Below are positions 1 to 11,599 of a DNA stretch of 64,000 nt, piece after piece. A program made the position numbers and the translations under genes. A model generated the notes under the pieces. It had not been told where the DNA came from. It worked only from the letters and a program-made list of their open reading frames with translations, and ran no database searches. The stretch comes from Artocarpus heterophyllus (Eukaryota; Streptophyta; Magnoliopsida; Rosales; Moraceae). Within the stretch, counting starts at the first letter, position 1. Each line of letters begins with the position of its first letter. The stretch spans positions 496,001-560,000 of the forward strand of contig JAJQZP010000225.1 in NCBI GenBank assembly GCA_025403435.1, read 5' to 3'.

Positions 1-3000
1 TATGGCATATCTAATTTAATATATAATTTTTAATTAGGACTGCTTACTACTCTGGTTTGCTGGCAGATTTTGTAGTATGGATTATATGATTTATTTGATT
101 ATCAAATGAAATTTTATGGCTCAAAAAAAATTTAAGCGTTATTGGAATTAAAGGATATAGGATTATGAATTTTTGAAGGTCAGTCAGTTTTTATAATTGG
201 CATATTTACTTAAATGTTTTGAAAATTGGAAAAAGGTACTTTGGATTAATATTTTCAAGAAAAGAAAATTTGAGTATTATTTTTTTATGTTAGCTATGTC
301 ATGGAAGAATTTTATACTTTATTCATGCTTATAAGTTGAGAATAATTTCTCTAAATGATTAAAGGTCAAGTTTTTGTCTTTATGTTTCTTCACTCTAAGT
401 GCATGTTTGTGACTCAAAGATGCTTTGTTTTGTTAAGAATGATGTTTGATGATGTAATATGGTATTTAATGATATTACGAACATGAATATTAGTTTCATG
501 TATTATATGAATGATTGACATGAACACTCCAAAAGGTGCGCTCATCGAAAACCGCAACAACGACACTCGATTTAAAGGTTAGTAAGCAAGTAAGTCAACT
601 AAGTACATTCTCACCTACAACATGATGAAGTTTACAAAAATTTTTTGAGAATATGTTGCATAATAATTTTTAAGTTTGTTTTTACATATTGTCTTCTCAT
701 GAAAACTATTGTTGCAACAAGAAAGTTTAACAGATGTTTCAATGACGAGGTACATTAAAGGTATATCTATATATATGTATCCCTTAGTTAAGCATTGCAC
801 ACCCCATGTTTATGTTTGTCCTGCTAGGTGCACTATCCTGAAGGTGGACTTGTACGTTTGGTTTGGGATTAGTTACCTCACTCTTTTCGTCAACAATATT
901 TATGTTTATAGTGCAATGCTTGGGCTCTTAAAGATAAAATCAATAATGCTTTAATATGGAAGTTTAAATGAAAAGATATGTTCTATACAAATCTATGCCT
1001 CATGCACTACTATAATTATGATTACAATGTTATGTAATGATGTTCATGAAATGTTTTTTGTTATGAGATAGGAATGTATACTTGCTAAGCTTATGCTTAC
1101 TTAGTTTATATCATGTTGCAGATAAGGATAAGATACAGGTTGACTAGGATGGAATACAAGGACGGGTGTGTGTGCAAGAGGTGTTGGACTGAAAATGGAG
1201 TCATGTCATGAAAGGAATTTAAACTCAAACAAAATTTAATATATTATATTCTGCATTTTTATTTGTTTGAGACTTAGTTTTATTTGTGATATGTTCTTTT
1301 AAACATATGTTTTGTTGAATGTAATTTGAATTTTAGATTTTTTTAGTTTCTAAAGTTATTCATTAAAGAATACGCTATATAGTCTATTTTGGTAATTCTT
1401 AATTAGTTGTTTGATTAGAAGTTAAGAGTACTTGCGATATATTTGTGACTTTGTATTTTAAATATTTTTTTTATAAACTAAGTTTTCTACACGTGGTCGA
1501 TTAACCGAATGACTTAGGTGTTTTGTTTGGCTAACCGAGGAGGAAAAGTTAAGTGCAATAAGTAGAATAAAAAAATAGTGTATTTCCTAGGATATTACTT
1601 TGAGTGTTATTAATTGTTTCGAATTTCTTATCGGTAATTATTAAGTTCAACGATAAAAGCAACATTTCACCCGTAAGCTGGCATTATAATACTCACATTA
1701 AACACATTAAAAACATGTGTATTTCATATCAATAAGTGTGTCTTTGATCTCCAATATTTAGAGAGACATATTATAATCTCTCTAACACTTTAACATTTGT
1801 AAGGGACAATATTCTCCCCAATCAGAGATGGAGCCTGAAAAATTAGTTAAGAGAGACAGAGGTGTGATTAAACTATATGAGACAAATAAAAAATATAAAA
1901 TTTTAGGGGGAGAAAATATAGTTTTAAAGGGTGGAATATAATTTTAAAAGGAACGAATCATAAATTTTATAAATTTTTAGATGCAAAATTAAGGGAAAGA
2001 AAAGTTTAGGCGGGTGACTACTGCCCATTTGTGGGTGGTTCCGTTAGTGTCCCCAACAAACGAACCGGTTAAATTTGCTCCACTTTAATGTTTTTAACTA
2101 AACTAAACTTTTAAAAAAATGATAAATCAAAAGTAAACTTTAAGTTAATATATAGATTTTAGTATAAAAATCGTAATGTATTGAATATGCATGCTTAGTA
2201 ACTAGTATTATAAACAAACATTAGCATGTATATATCATAAATGTGATGTAGATGGTCCAATAATAGCTTTTTTAAAAACAAATTTGACAAACCCTATGAC
2301 ACAAGACATAATCTTTAATACAGACTAGTTCCACTGATATAATCACACTTTATTACACTCATGCTGAAGGTTGAAAACGCATATTAAAGGCCTAAAAAAA
2401 GAAAAGTACCTCGAAACACAAAGAAACTAGCATAAATTCACTCTTTAATTAAGCCCACAGCAAGCAGTAGGAACATCTTATATAATCATGGGCTACAACA
2501 ATGGAGCTCAAATGAAAACAACAAAACAAACAAAATAATAAAACAAACACCAAATAGGCGAAAAACAACCATGGCTTTATTGAAAAAACAACTAAAAAGC
2601 AACACCATACCAAACAAGTAATGGATCTTGATAACCAAAACTGAGAGAGAGGCAAGGTCCAATCCACTATCCCAAATCAAAACCTGTCGCAAACCGCCAC
2701 CAACACAACCAAAAGGACATCTTCAACCATGGCTACCAAGTATCCCAGCAAAGAGAAATCGGCCACCACCATGAGACTAGATCTGATTACCAAGCCTTAG
2801 GAGCAGAGCCATTAGAAGAAGAGAAGGTTGACCACCCCAGGTCCGGCCCTTGTCCAAGCAACCACAGCAACCCAAATCTGACCTATCTAGCCACGGCTAC
2901 CAAAACCTTATAGCATATCTTTGCCCTGGCCCCTGGACCCTAAAAGACCACCCCCTCGATGGCCCTTAGCATTGGTGCAACCCTCACCAACAAGTTGTTA

Positions 3001-3059
3001 CCCAAGACCACCACAACAGGATGCCACTCCCACTCTCAGGTTGGGAACCACGTAGCTTG
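1..3059. other. AT-rich intergenic DNA, no recognisable gene
   Basis: I see no conserved protein domain, no RNA gene and no terminal structure here. The open frames are all under about 90 codons and match nothing I know. From about 2690 to 3059 composition shifts to a CA/CC-richer, more complex sequence that could be a remnant of an unidentified element or host sequence, but I cannot name it. The stretch ends at the 5-bp target duplication GCTTG (3055-3059) of the solo LTR that follows. Confidence 0.6.
3055..3059. repeat. Target site duplication GCTTG, left copy (solo LTR)
   Basis: GCTTG immediately precedes the LTR terminus TGTTGG at 3060. The same five bases follow the other LTR terminus (CTAACA, ending 12960) at 12961-12965. 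A perfect 5-bp duplication flanking an LTR that is itself interrupted by 8.1 kb of CACTA DNA shows that the two LTR pieces are one insertion. Confidence 0.9.
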
Positions 3060-3506
3060 TGTTGGAAAAATAGTACGCAGTGAAATTCTTAAAAATTTTA
3101 TATTAGAGTATTTTTCAAAACAAAAGTTTGACATACTATATGCATAAATTAACCAGATCTTACTAACCTTGTAAATGTCAAAAAGCTTCCTTAATTAGTG
3201 AAGGAAAGTAACATTCTAGAAGGACCTTAACCAACTAGCCTTTTTTGCTATTCTTTATCCACGATCGGAGTGAGTGTGAGCTCACATGTACAGCTCTTCC
3301 ACCAGGCAATTCTCCTTCCAACCAATTGAGAAAACCCAAAGCTAATGTTCATGATTTGTGAACAAGAGCTCTCAGGGAGTTTTTGGCCTGTCGAACATGT
3401 CCCATTGGTAGGTCAAAGTCTAAGATTGGCCTGCCAAATTTACAATTTTTCATCCCTGCTAATCTTTATTTTCACCCAAGATTCTTGGGATAGAGCCTTA
3501 ATTTAT
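3060..3506 (-). repeat. Solo LTR of the A/B/D copia family, first part (split by CACTA element)
   Basis: It begins TGTTGGAAAAATAGTACGC, the same terminus as the minus-orientation LTRs at 18269, 37282 and 44558. It follows those copies through the promoter-proximal region. It is cut at 3507 by the start of a CACTA element and the LTR resumes at 11600. No internal retrotransposon sequence is attached to either end, so this is a solo LTR, the usual product of LTR-LTR recombination. It also carries degenerate GGCCTGTCGA / GGCCTGCC motifs near 3385-3450. Confidence 0.85.
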
Positions 3507-3520
3507 CACTACAACAAATT
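3507..3520 (+). repeat. CACTA element 1, 5' terminal inverted repeat
   Basis: CACTACAACAAATT. The reverse complement of the right end reads CACTACTACAAACT, so the two ends agree at 12 of 14 positions. Confidence 0.85.
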
Positions 3521-3534
3521 TTTGATTATACGAG

Positions 3535-3765
3535 CTTTATTTAACGACTGTTTCTCAAAAACTGTCATCGTAAGGAGGAAAAAACGCATCGAGTTACGCC
3601 CGTGAAGATGAAAACCATCGTGGAATGGAGCTAGAGCTACCATGATAGTTTTTTTAAAACCATCGTGGAATGGACGAGCTACCATGACAGTTTTTTAAAA
3701 AACCGTCGTGGTAGCTGTGGATCCATTCCACGATGGTTTTTTAATGCAACTGTCGTGGTAGCTTA
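3535..3765. repeat. CACTA element 1, 5' subterminal repeat block
   Basis: Short motifs of the form AAACCATCGTGGAATGG, and their complements (CCACGATGGTTTTT), recur about every 40-50 bp, for example near 3611, 3659, 3700 and 3730. In characterised En/Spm elements the subterminal motifs are bound by the TnpA product. That role is family knowledge, not shown here. Confidence 0.75.
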
Positions 3766-4160
3766 CTTAAAACCCCTTTTCCTCACCTCAACATTCAGAC
3801 ATAATTTAGAAACACAGAGTCATCCAAATCAGCTGCCCCCGTCCCTCTCCGCCTCCATACTCCTTAATCTCAGCCCAAATTATAAGTTTTTGCTAGAAAT
3901 TGATAAATTGTTGTTGATTGTGTTGTGTAATTAATCCAAAATTGATAAATAGTTGTTGATTTTGTTGTTTATTCTGTGAAAATTGTATTGTGGATCATGG
4001 ATATGATTTATTTGTTTTATAATGAGTATGTGTAACTTGTTTTATGATAGGTGATGTTTTTATTTTTTGATTAATACATATAGGTGGGTATATATATAAA
4101 TTGTGAAATTGATTTTAATTAAATATTTGCCATTTATTATTTCGATTTAGGGCTTGCAAA

Positions 4161-7100
4161 ATGGATAGGAAATGGATGTAGGATTTTCGATTGCCTGGAG
4201 AGTATGTGAATGGTGTGGAAGAGTTCTTGGATTTTGCCAAAAGTCATGCCAATGGTGATAAAATTTGGTGTCCTTGTTTTCAATGTGGAAACCATAGATT
4301 GCATCCAATTCCGCTTGTTAGAGGACATTTATTTCAAAATGGAATTATCAGTAGTTATTAAGCGTGGCATTTTCATGGCGAGTCTAATTTCAATCCAACT
4401 TTAATAAGTAAAGAAAACGAAGCTATTGTGGAGGATAATATGGATGATCAAGACAATATGGCTGACAAGGTCAATGATTTTGAAGAACACTTTGTGTACT
4501 GTCTAGATTTATTTGAGACAATGATGAATGATGCTGAGACACCCGTGTATAAGGGGTGTACCAATTTCACTAAATTGTCTGCTTTAGTTGGATTATGGAA
4601 TTTGAAAGCATCGAGTGGGTGGTCAAATTCTAGTTTCACAAAGCTGTTGGAATTTTTAGGAAGGCTTCTACTAGAGGGTAATAAATTACCAACTATTATG
4701 TATGAGGCTAAAAAGACTTTGAGCACTTTGGGAATGGATTATGAGAAAATTCTTGCTTGTGAAAATGATTGTGTTCTCTATAGGAATGAGTATGAGGACG
4801 AGAATTATTGTCCAGTTTGTCAACAAGCAAGGTGGAAGAAAGGAAAGGAGCCAAAAGACGGTAAGAATGGAGTGCCAAAGAAAGTGTTATGGTACATTCC
4901 ACTGGTACCACGTTTGAGGCATTTATTAGGAAACCTAAAACATGCCAAGAATTTGACATGGCATTATAACAAATGGGTGGATGATGGTATGCTTAGACAC
5001 TCGGCGGATTCACCATAATGGAAGACTTTTGAAGCTGATCATCCCAACTTTAGTGTGAATCCAAGAAACATACCTTTCACTTTGTTGATGATTGGAATGA
5101 ACCCACATGGTCACATGAGTAGTAGGTATAGCACTTAGCTCGTAATACTTGTTAACTATAATCTCCCTCCATAGATGTGCATGAAGCAAAAGTTTTTAAT
5201 GTCGTCTTTATTAATTTCGGGTCCTCACCAACCAGGCAATGACATTGATGTATACTTGACACCGTTAATCGATGGCCTAAAAAAGTTGTGGGAAAATGGA
5301 GTTGAAGTTAGAGATGCTTACCGAAAGGAGATATTCACACTTCATGCAATGTTAATATGGACAATTAATGACTTCCCTACATATGGCAATTATCTGGTTA
5401 TTCGGTGAAGAGTTCTATTGGTTATCCTATTTGCATGACAGAAATCATAAACGGTTGAAGAATGGTAAGAAAATCATTTTTCTCGGTCATAGAAGATGGT
5501 TGCCAAGAGATCATCGCTACCACAAACAAAAGGAAGCCTTTGATAGCCACAACAAAGAAAAAGACCATCGTCATCTTTTGACAAGTGAACAAATATTTGA
5601 AATGGTAAAAGATATAAGAGTCGTATTCGGTATGAGAAAGCGAGGTAAGTACAAGCCGACAATTGATAGACCATGGAAACAAAGATCAATCTTTTTTGAT
5701 GTTCCGTACTAGAAAATACTTTTTATTCGCCATTGCTTGGATGTTATGCATATTAAGAAAAACATTTGTGAATCCATAGTCAGCATGTTGCTTGACATTC
5801 CGGGCAAGACTAAGAATGGTGAAAAAGCTCAGTTGGATCGCATGAAAATGGAGATTAGGCCTAATTTATTTCCTGAGAAAAGTGGGAAGCGCACTTACTT
5901 ACCTCTAGCGAAGCACACGTTATCTAGAGTGGAAAAGAGAAAGCTTTATGAATGGCTTGCTTCATTGAAAATGCCAGATGGGTATTCTTCAAACTTCAAA
6001 AAGTTGGTGTCGGTGAAGGATTTGAAACTTATTGGCATGAAAACACACGATTGTCATGTGTTGATGTAGCAATTACTACCACTTGTTTTTTGGATAATTC
6101 TAACAAAGGATGTGAGATTTGCAATTTCCAAGCTATGCTTATTCTTCAATTCAATATGCTCGAAGGTAATTGATCCACTTATGCTAAATTCACTGCAATC
6201 GGATTAGTGCAAACCTTATGCATGCTTGAGAAGTATTTTCCATTGGCATTTTTTGACATCATGATTCATCTAATGGTGAACTTAGTACATGAAGTTAAGT
6301 TATGCGGACCGGTGTATTTGAGATGCATGTACCCATTTGAAAGATATATGAAGGTTTTGAAGGGCTATGTGAAGAATCAAAATAGGCCGGAGGGATATAT
6401 TATAGAAAGTTATATGGCTGAGGAATTGATTGAATTTTGCTCCGAGTACCTATCTAATGCGAACACAATTAGGGTGCCAAAGACTATAAACATTGAAGCT
6501 AGGGGACTATCTACTAGCGATCCTTCGTCAGTAAATCAAGAGGAGTGGGAGCAAGCTTGTCTTGATGTCTTGCACAATGCTAATGAAGTGGAGCCTTTCG
6601 TTGAGGTGCACATGAATTAATTAAAAAAAGCATATCCAATTGCAAGAAGAACACAACCGGACGTTTCGATTGTGGATTAGAGCACACATCTATGGCAAGT
6701 GCTCCACATCACAAGATGGAGGCATGTCATAGGAGTTAAAGAACCTAGCTAAAGGACCGTTATCGGTAGTTAAAAGGTATACCTCATATTCCATAAATGG
6801 TTACACTTTCTACACTCACGAAAGAGATGAGAAGCATCCGATGCAAAATAGCGGTGTGACTCTCCATGCTGAGGCTATGCATGTTGCCTGTGCCAAGGAC
6901 AGAAATCCGGTATATGGGATCATGAACTACTTTGGTTTCATTGAAGATATTTGGGAAGTTGATTATGGGGGATTACACATAGCATTTTTTAAGTGCATGT
7001 GGGCCGACAATAACTATGTTTTGACTTTAAAAGATTGGGATACAAGAATGATCCCTTCATTATGGCATCAAAAGCAATCCAAGTTTTTTATGCTACAGAT

Positions 7101-7355
7101 CCCCAAGACATGAAGCTATCTCTAGTTGTCCCGACAAAGCCAAGAATAGTTATCGACGGTGAAGAAGTTGCCAAGGATTGCACAAACATTCCTTCATTCA
7201 CAAAAGGATTGTCGCTGGTTGAAGAGATAGATAATTTTGAAGATGATGTTTCGCACTTTCTTCGTGAAGATGTGGAATGGATATGTATTGAGAAACCAAT
7301 AAAAAAAGATAAAAAAATGAGCAACTATAAACTAATTTATGTTAATTTATTTTAA
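4161..7355 (+). pseudogene. TNP2-like CACTA transposase, degenerate
   Basis: The reading frame starts at ATG 4161 with MDRKWM, the usual opening of the Transpos_assoc domain, including a Cys-rich block (CPCFQC) at about 4270-4290. A 196-codon open piece (4428-5018) has the TNP2 core, with FTKLSALVGLWNLKA, a CPVC pair and a C-terminal DGMLRHSADSP. Further pieces follow at 5175-5408, 5368-5712 and 5737-6069 (ending KTHDCHVLM, the Transposase_21 to DUF4218 boundary). DUF4218 is at 6207-6620 (FFDIMIHLMVNLVHE, ERYMKVLKGYVKNQ) and DUF4216 at 6841-7355 (QNSGVTLHAEAMH, then a frameshift near 7035 into GYKNDPFIMASKA). At least six stops or frameshifts break it. The gene would encode the catalytic transposase of the element. 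Confidence 0.9.
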
Positions 7356-7384
7356 TTTTTTTTTCAATTTCTTTTATTTTCATC

Positions 7385-7640
7385 TTGGAAAATGTTGCAA
7401 AAACCATCGTGGAAAATGTTGCAGCTTATCACAACATTTTTTATGCTGTGATAGGCTTCCACCACGGTTTTTGCAAAAATCGTCATGGAAAATGCTGCAG
7501 CTTTTCATAGGACTTTTATGCTAGGCTTCCACGATGGTTTTTGGAAAATCCATTGTGGAATGCCTCACAACATAAAATATGCTATGAAATGTTACAACAT
7601 TCCACGACGGTTTTTGCAAAAACTATCGTGGAAGCATCAT
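7385..7640. repeat. Internal block of CACTA subterminal-type repeats
   Basis: Motifs such as AAACCATCGTGGAAAATG, CCACGATGGTTTTTG and CCACGACGGTTTTTGC recur in both orientations between the TNP2 remnant and the second gene. They match the terminal blocks (3535-3765, 11226-11590) in core sequence. Such motifs normally lie near the ends, so an internal block suggests either a fused or nested pair of elements, or a regulatory region shared by the two genes. Confidence 0.7.
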
Positions 7641-7757
7641 TTTCCCCCTTTAAATTTTTAAAATTTATGCCTAACCCCATTCTGAGTGCGCGCCCTCTGT
7701 CTCCAAAATTCCTCTTTCTCTCTCTCTAAAATCCTTATCTCTCTCTCCACAGCCATC

Positions 7758-8560
7758 ATGTCCACCGTCGTCGCCTCCGCCGTCATCGCCTACTTGCCGC
7801 CGGTAAGCTCCCCTCCCTCTCTCTCCTTTTACCCCTTCCTCTCTCTCCCTTTCTCCCTACCTCTTTCTCTCCCATCACCCTCGGCCTCGCACCCCCCACC
7901 CTTACCCAACCCCCTCGGCCCCCCCATCGCAACCCCTCACCCCTCACCCACCTTCCCTCGCCCCCACGCATCCCCCATCGACCCACTCGCCCCCCCTCGC
8001 CCACACCCACCCCCCTCGTCCCCCAACCCACCCACTCCCTAGCCCTTCGCCAGTCGCCCCCCCCACCCATCCCCCAACGCCCCACTCCCCCCCCCCCCCC
8101 CCGCCCCCACCCACAGCCCCCACCCACCCCTAGCCCCTTGCCCCCCCTTATCTCTCTCTCCACCGCCATCATGTCCATCGTCGTCGCCTCTGTCGTCATC
8201 GCCTACTTGCCACCGGTAAGCTCCCCTCCCTCTCTCTCCTTTTACCCCTTCCTCTTTCTCCCTTTCCCCCTACCTCTTTCTCTCCCCTCATCCTCGGCCT
8301 CGCACCCCCCACCCTTACCCAACCCCTCACCCCCCACCCCAGCCACCCTCACCCTTCGCCCCACCCACCTTCCCTCGCCCCCACGCATCCCCCATCGACC
8401 CACTCGCCCCCCCTCGCCCCCCAACCCACCCACTCCCTAGCCCTTCGCCAGTCGCCCCCCACCCATCCCCCAACGCCCCACTCCCCCCCCCCCCTCGGCC
8501 TTGGCCCTCGACCCACCCCCCCACCCACCCCTAGCCCCTTGCCCCACCTTTTACCCACTC
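7758..8560 (+). repeat. Tandem duplication of first exon plus splice donor (CACTA second gene)
   Basis: ATG at 7758 opens 15 codons (MSTVVASAVIAYLPP) followed directly by GTAAGC at 7803. The same arrangement, with a few substitutions (MSIVVASVVIAYLPP then GTAAGC), recurs at 8171-8221, exactly 413 bp downstream. The surrounding CT/CCC-rich leader and intron start (CTCTCTCTCC..., CCCTCGCCCCCACGCATCC...) is also repeated. This is best read as a tandem duplication of the 5' end of the second transposon gene. The proline-rich open frames crossing it are products of low complexity. Confidence 0.75.
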
Positions 8561-8569
8561 CCCCAAATC

Positions 8570-9230
8570 ATACATGTGTAATATGTGAAATTATGTAATT
8601 GAAATGGTAAATTTGCGAATATATGTAATATGTGAAATTGTGTAATTGAAATTGTAAATTTATGAATATGTGTAATGTGCGAAATTGTGTAATTGAAATT
8701 GTAAATTTGTGAATATACGTAATATGTGAAATTTTATGAATATGTTAAAATGTGTAGTTGAAATTGTAAACTTGTGAATATGTGAAGATTTGAATGTGTG
8801 AAATTATGCCAAGATATGAAATTGGGAACTTGAAATTGTAAACTTGTGAATATGTGAAGATGTGAATTTGTGAAATTATATGAATATGTATAATATGTAA
8901 AATTGTGTAATTGAAATTGTAAATTTGTGAATATGTGTAATATGTGAAGTTATGTAAATATGTGTAATATGTGAGATTATGTGAATATGTGTAATTTGTA
9001 AAATTATATATGTAATTGAAATTGTGAAATTGTGAATATGTTTAACATGTGAAGTTATGTAAATATGTGTAATATGTGAAATTATGTAAATATGTGTAAT
9101 TTGTGAAATTATATATGTAATTGAAATTGTAAATTTGTGAATATGTGTAATATGTGAAATTGTGTAATTTGTGAATGTATGAAGATGAATATGTGAAGAT
9201 ATGAAGATGTGTAATATGTGATTTAATATT
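8570..9230 (+). repeat. AT-rich minisatellite, unit about 45-50 bp
   Basis: Degenerate tandem units built from TATGTGTAATATGTGAAATTGTG followed by TAATTGAAATTGTAAATTTGTGAA run for about 650 bp, with length variants. It lies in what looks like a long first intron of the second CACTA gene, between the donor at 7803 or 8216 and a candidate acceptor TTTGCACAG ending at 9266. It has no coding content. Confidence 0.85.
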
Positions 9231-9266
9231 ACTATGATTGTGTTAGTTTCTGCTTACTTTGCACAG

Positions 9267-10960
9267 GCACAATGTCTCATAAGATTGATAGTGACCAATA
9301 TGAGGACAAGTAAGAAGACTGCACTCCATCTTCATCACAATTATCAAGGGAAACCAACACAGTAAGCCATGAAGGCAAACTGAATTTGATTCGAAAGTAG
9401 ACTTTGAGCGAAGGGCTATATTGATGAAAAAGATTCATTAGATGAGAAAAAAAGGTTTAAGAATTGAAGTGACTTTTGATTCAAAAGGCCAACCGAAAAG
9501 CACACCCGGCCATGAATTAAGCAGTTAGATTGGAGTCCTCAGTCGAGAGCACGTTCCGATATGGACAAAAGATTGGAGGTCTAAGGATGTGGATAAAGTA
9601 AAAGACGTGATTTGGAGAGAGATATACGAAGCTTTCACAGTCGAGGATTAGTATAGGAAAAGGGCTTTGAAGGTTTGTGGCGAATTAGGAAAGGGGTTTA
9701 GATCCGACCTCTACGTTACCTTCGTACAGCCATACCTTTCCATTTTGGAGGAGGATGAAAATGTACATAAACGGCCTCCTACGGTAGTGCACTACTACCC
9801 CTCCATAAACAATGACAATTGGGAAGCTTTTGTGAGGTATCGACGTTCTATCAAATTCTAACTGCTATCATCAAATGCAAGAAAAATAAGAGCAGAAAAT
9901 GAATATTGCTCTATGGTTGGCCGAGTCGTATATAGAGAGCTCGAGCAATCCTTGGTACGTTAATATTTTACTCATATTACATATATAAATTATTCTATTA
10001 TTACTATGTTACTAACATAGCATAACACAGTTTGCTAAGATGGGTGTGCTACCAACACGGGAGGAGTTATGGGTAAAATCACGTCAAGGTCCCGATGGCC
10101 AGTTTAAAAATCCAAAACTAGTAGAAATTGGGAATTTGATTGTAAGTTTATTGAACACAAACAATTAATTTGTAATTTAATAACAGTTGAAGGATCTTAA
10201 GAATAACATGGTTGGGTTGTTGTTTTACAAGATGAATACACGACGCAATAAAGTCAAGGGAGCTTCCAATCGATCGATAACAATGACATTTTGAAGAGGG
10301 CACTAGGGAAACCGAAACATTCAGGACATGTTCATGGTCAATCGAAGTATGTGAAGCAGTCTCAATACTTCAACCTCCAATCAGGTACTTTGAAATTGAA
10401 TTCCCAAATGTCGAAGATGCAAATGGCAATTGTAGAACTACGAGGGCTTGTGACCGATCTCATTTCCCAAGGATGTGCCAAGTCGATGGATGATAGCATC
10501 TCACAATGCAACAGCTTCAAGGCTAGTTGTAACCCTCCCAATAATGTAGTAGAAGCTCTAAAGGTCCAATTGTCACCTCCTCGTCAAGAGCCCGAACAAT
10601 GTCGGCTCTTTGTTGAGGATAGAGTTAATGGTGGGTGTGCACTTGTTGCGCTTGGGAAGGTGTGGATGGAGAGTCTTCCAATGATATAGTTCATGGACGA
10701 CTGTTAGGGGAAGAAAACATGCGCGTTAGCATCACTACTATCAGAGTTAGAATAGCTGAATTGCCTGTTCCAACACTTGAAGCAACAACTGTGGGTGAAG
10801 CAGCCAGAAGCTCCGTCACATGGCCAAAGAGGTTAGTTGAAGTCATCGCATTGACAAGACGAGTCGAGTGCCTAGCCACGTTCCCCAAGATCCAAGTGGA
10901 AAGAAATGTCAAAAAAAGAAAAGCTCTACAAAAACAAGACAATCACAACCTGAGGTAGAA
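9267..10960 (+). pseudogene. Transposase_24 (Ptta/En/Spm) second gene of CACTA element 1, degenerate
   Basis: After the candidate acceptor at 9266 there are pieces typical of the plant Transposase_24 family: VKDVIWREIYEAF near 9600, ELGKGFRSDLYVTFVQPYL (9667-9861), NNDNWEAFVRYRRS, then LPTREELWVKSRQGPDGQF (about 10045-10110), and NDILKRALGKPKHSGHVHG from about 10280. A heptad-like, charged C-terminal region follows (10390-10690), then a frame-shifted tail to about 10960. Introns are likely at about 9960-10030 and 10140-10230. Stops at 9307, 9649 and elsewhere make it non-functional. This gene is thought to supply the DNA-binding, TnpA-like partner of TNP2; that role is inferred from family position. 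Confidence 0.75.
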
Positions 10961-11225
10961 TAAGAACAAGATCATCCCGTTGTTAATGAGCAACTGCCTG
11001 CATTTAGAGTGGGTACAATTTGTAAATAGGTATGTACTCTTTAGACAGATAGATGGAGATAGTAAATAAACAATTGCTCAAAATAGCTCAAATATAAATG
11101 ATCTTGTAAATACCTTGTAATTTCAATATACACCAATTTTTGTATGCAATTAGGGCCTTGTTGTAATGGATAATACATGGGACTGGCCATGCCGTAGGAA
11201 ATAAAAAATTTTTAGAGATTTTTTT

Positions 11226-11599
11226 TGTGGCGATACTAATTTTTCACGATGGTTTTTCAAAAAACCATCATGGAAATGAGGCTCCACAATGGTTTTTTAA
11301 AAAACCGTCATGGAAACAAATGCTTCCATTAAAAACCGTCATGGAGTCATTGTCATTCCATGACGGTTTTTTAAAAAACGGTCATGGAAGCCTCGTATTC
11401 CACAACGGTTTTCTAAAAAATGCACATCCCCCTTTTCGCACCATTTTTCCTATTACACAATGGTAAAAAACCATCGTGAAAACTCCATTTTGTACCATGA
11501 CTTATGTTTTCACGATGGTTTTTTAACCATCGTGAAATTTTTCCACAACGGTTATAAACTGTCTTATAACCGTCATGAAATCCTCAGTTTGTAGTAGTG
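11226..11599. repeat. CACTA element 1, 3' subterminal repeats and terminal inverted repeat
   Basis: About ten alternating copies of TTTCACGATGGTTTTT and AAAAACCGTCATGGAA lie between 11226 and 11580, ending in TTTGTAGTAGTG at 11588-11599. Orientation alternates, so the block has several hairpin-forming pairs. This is the 3' boundary of the element; the split LTR resumes in the next base. Confidence 0.85.

Larger units (their letters stand above)
3507..11599 (+). mobile_element. CACTA (En/Spm) transposon 1, full-length but defective
   Basis: The left end is CACTACAACAAA (3507-3518) and the right end is TTTGTAGTAGTG (11588-11599), imperfect inverted repeats beginning with the diagnostic CACTA. 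Next to each end lie many short subterminal repeats related to AACCGTCGTGGAA in both orientations. Inside are a TNP2-type transposase remnant (4161-7355) and a Transposase_24/Ptta-type second gene (about 7758-10960), the standard two-gene order of plant CACTA elements. Both genes are broken, so the copy can move only in trans. The 3 bp flanking the ends (TAT and ATG) do not match exactly. The element sits inside a copia solo LTR. Confidence 0.9.

Noticed and set aside
615..954. Short open frames of 61-81 codons at the left edge
   Set aside because: No domain, no codon pattern and no supporting context in AT-rich DNA.
2449..2692. Two overlapping hydrophobic minus-strand frames (68-72 codons)
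   Set aside because: A/C-rich plus-strand sequence gives Phe/Leu/Val-rich antisense products; there is no homology or promoter evidence.
7686..8560. Proline-rich (plus) and glycine-rich (minus) open frames in the CCC-rich block
   Set aside because: They arise from low-complexity, nearly C-only sequence that lacks stop codons by composition. Only the short exon with its GTAAGC donor looks real.
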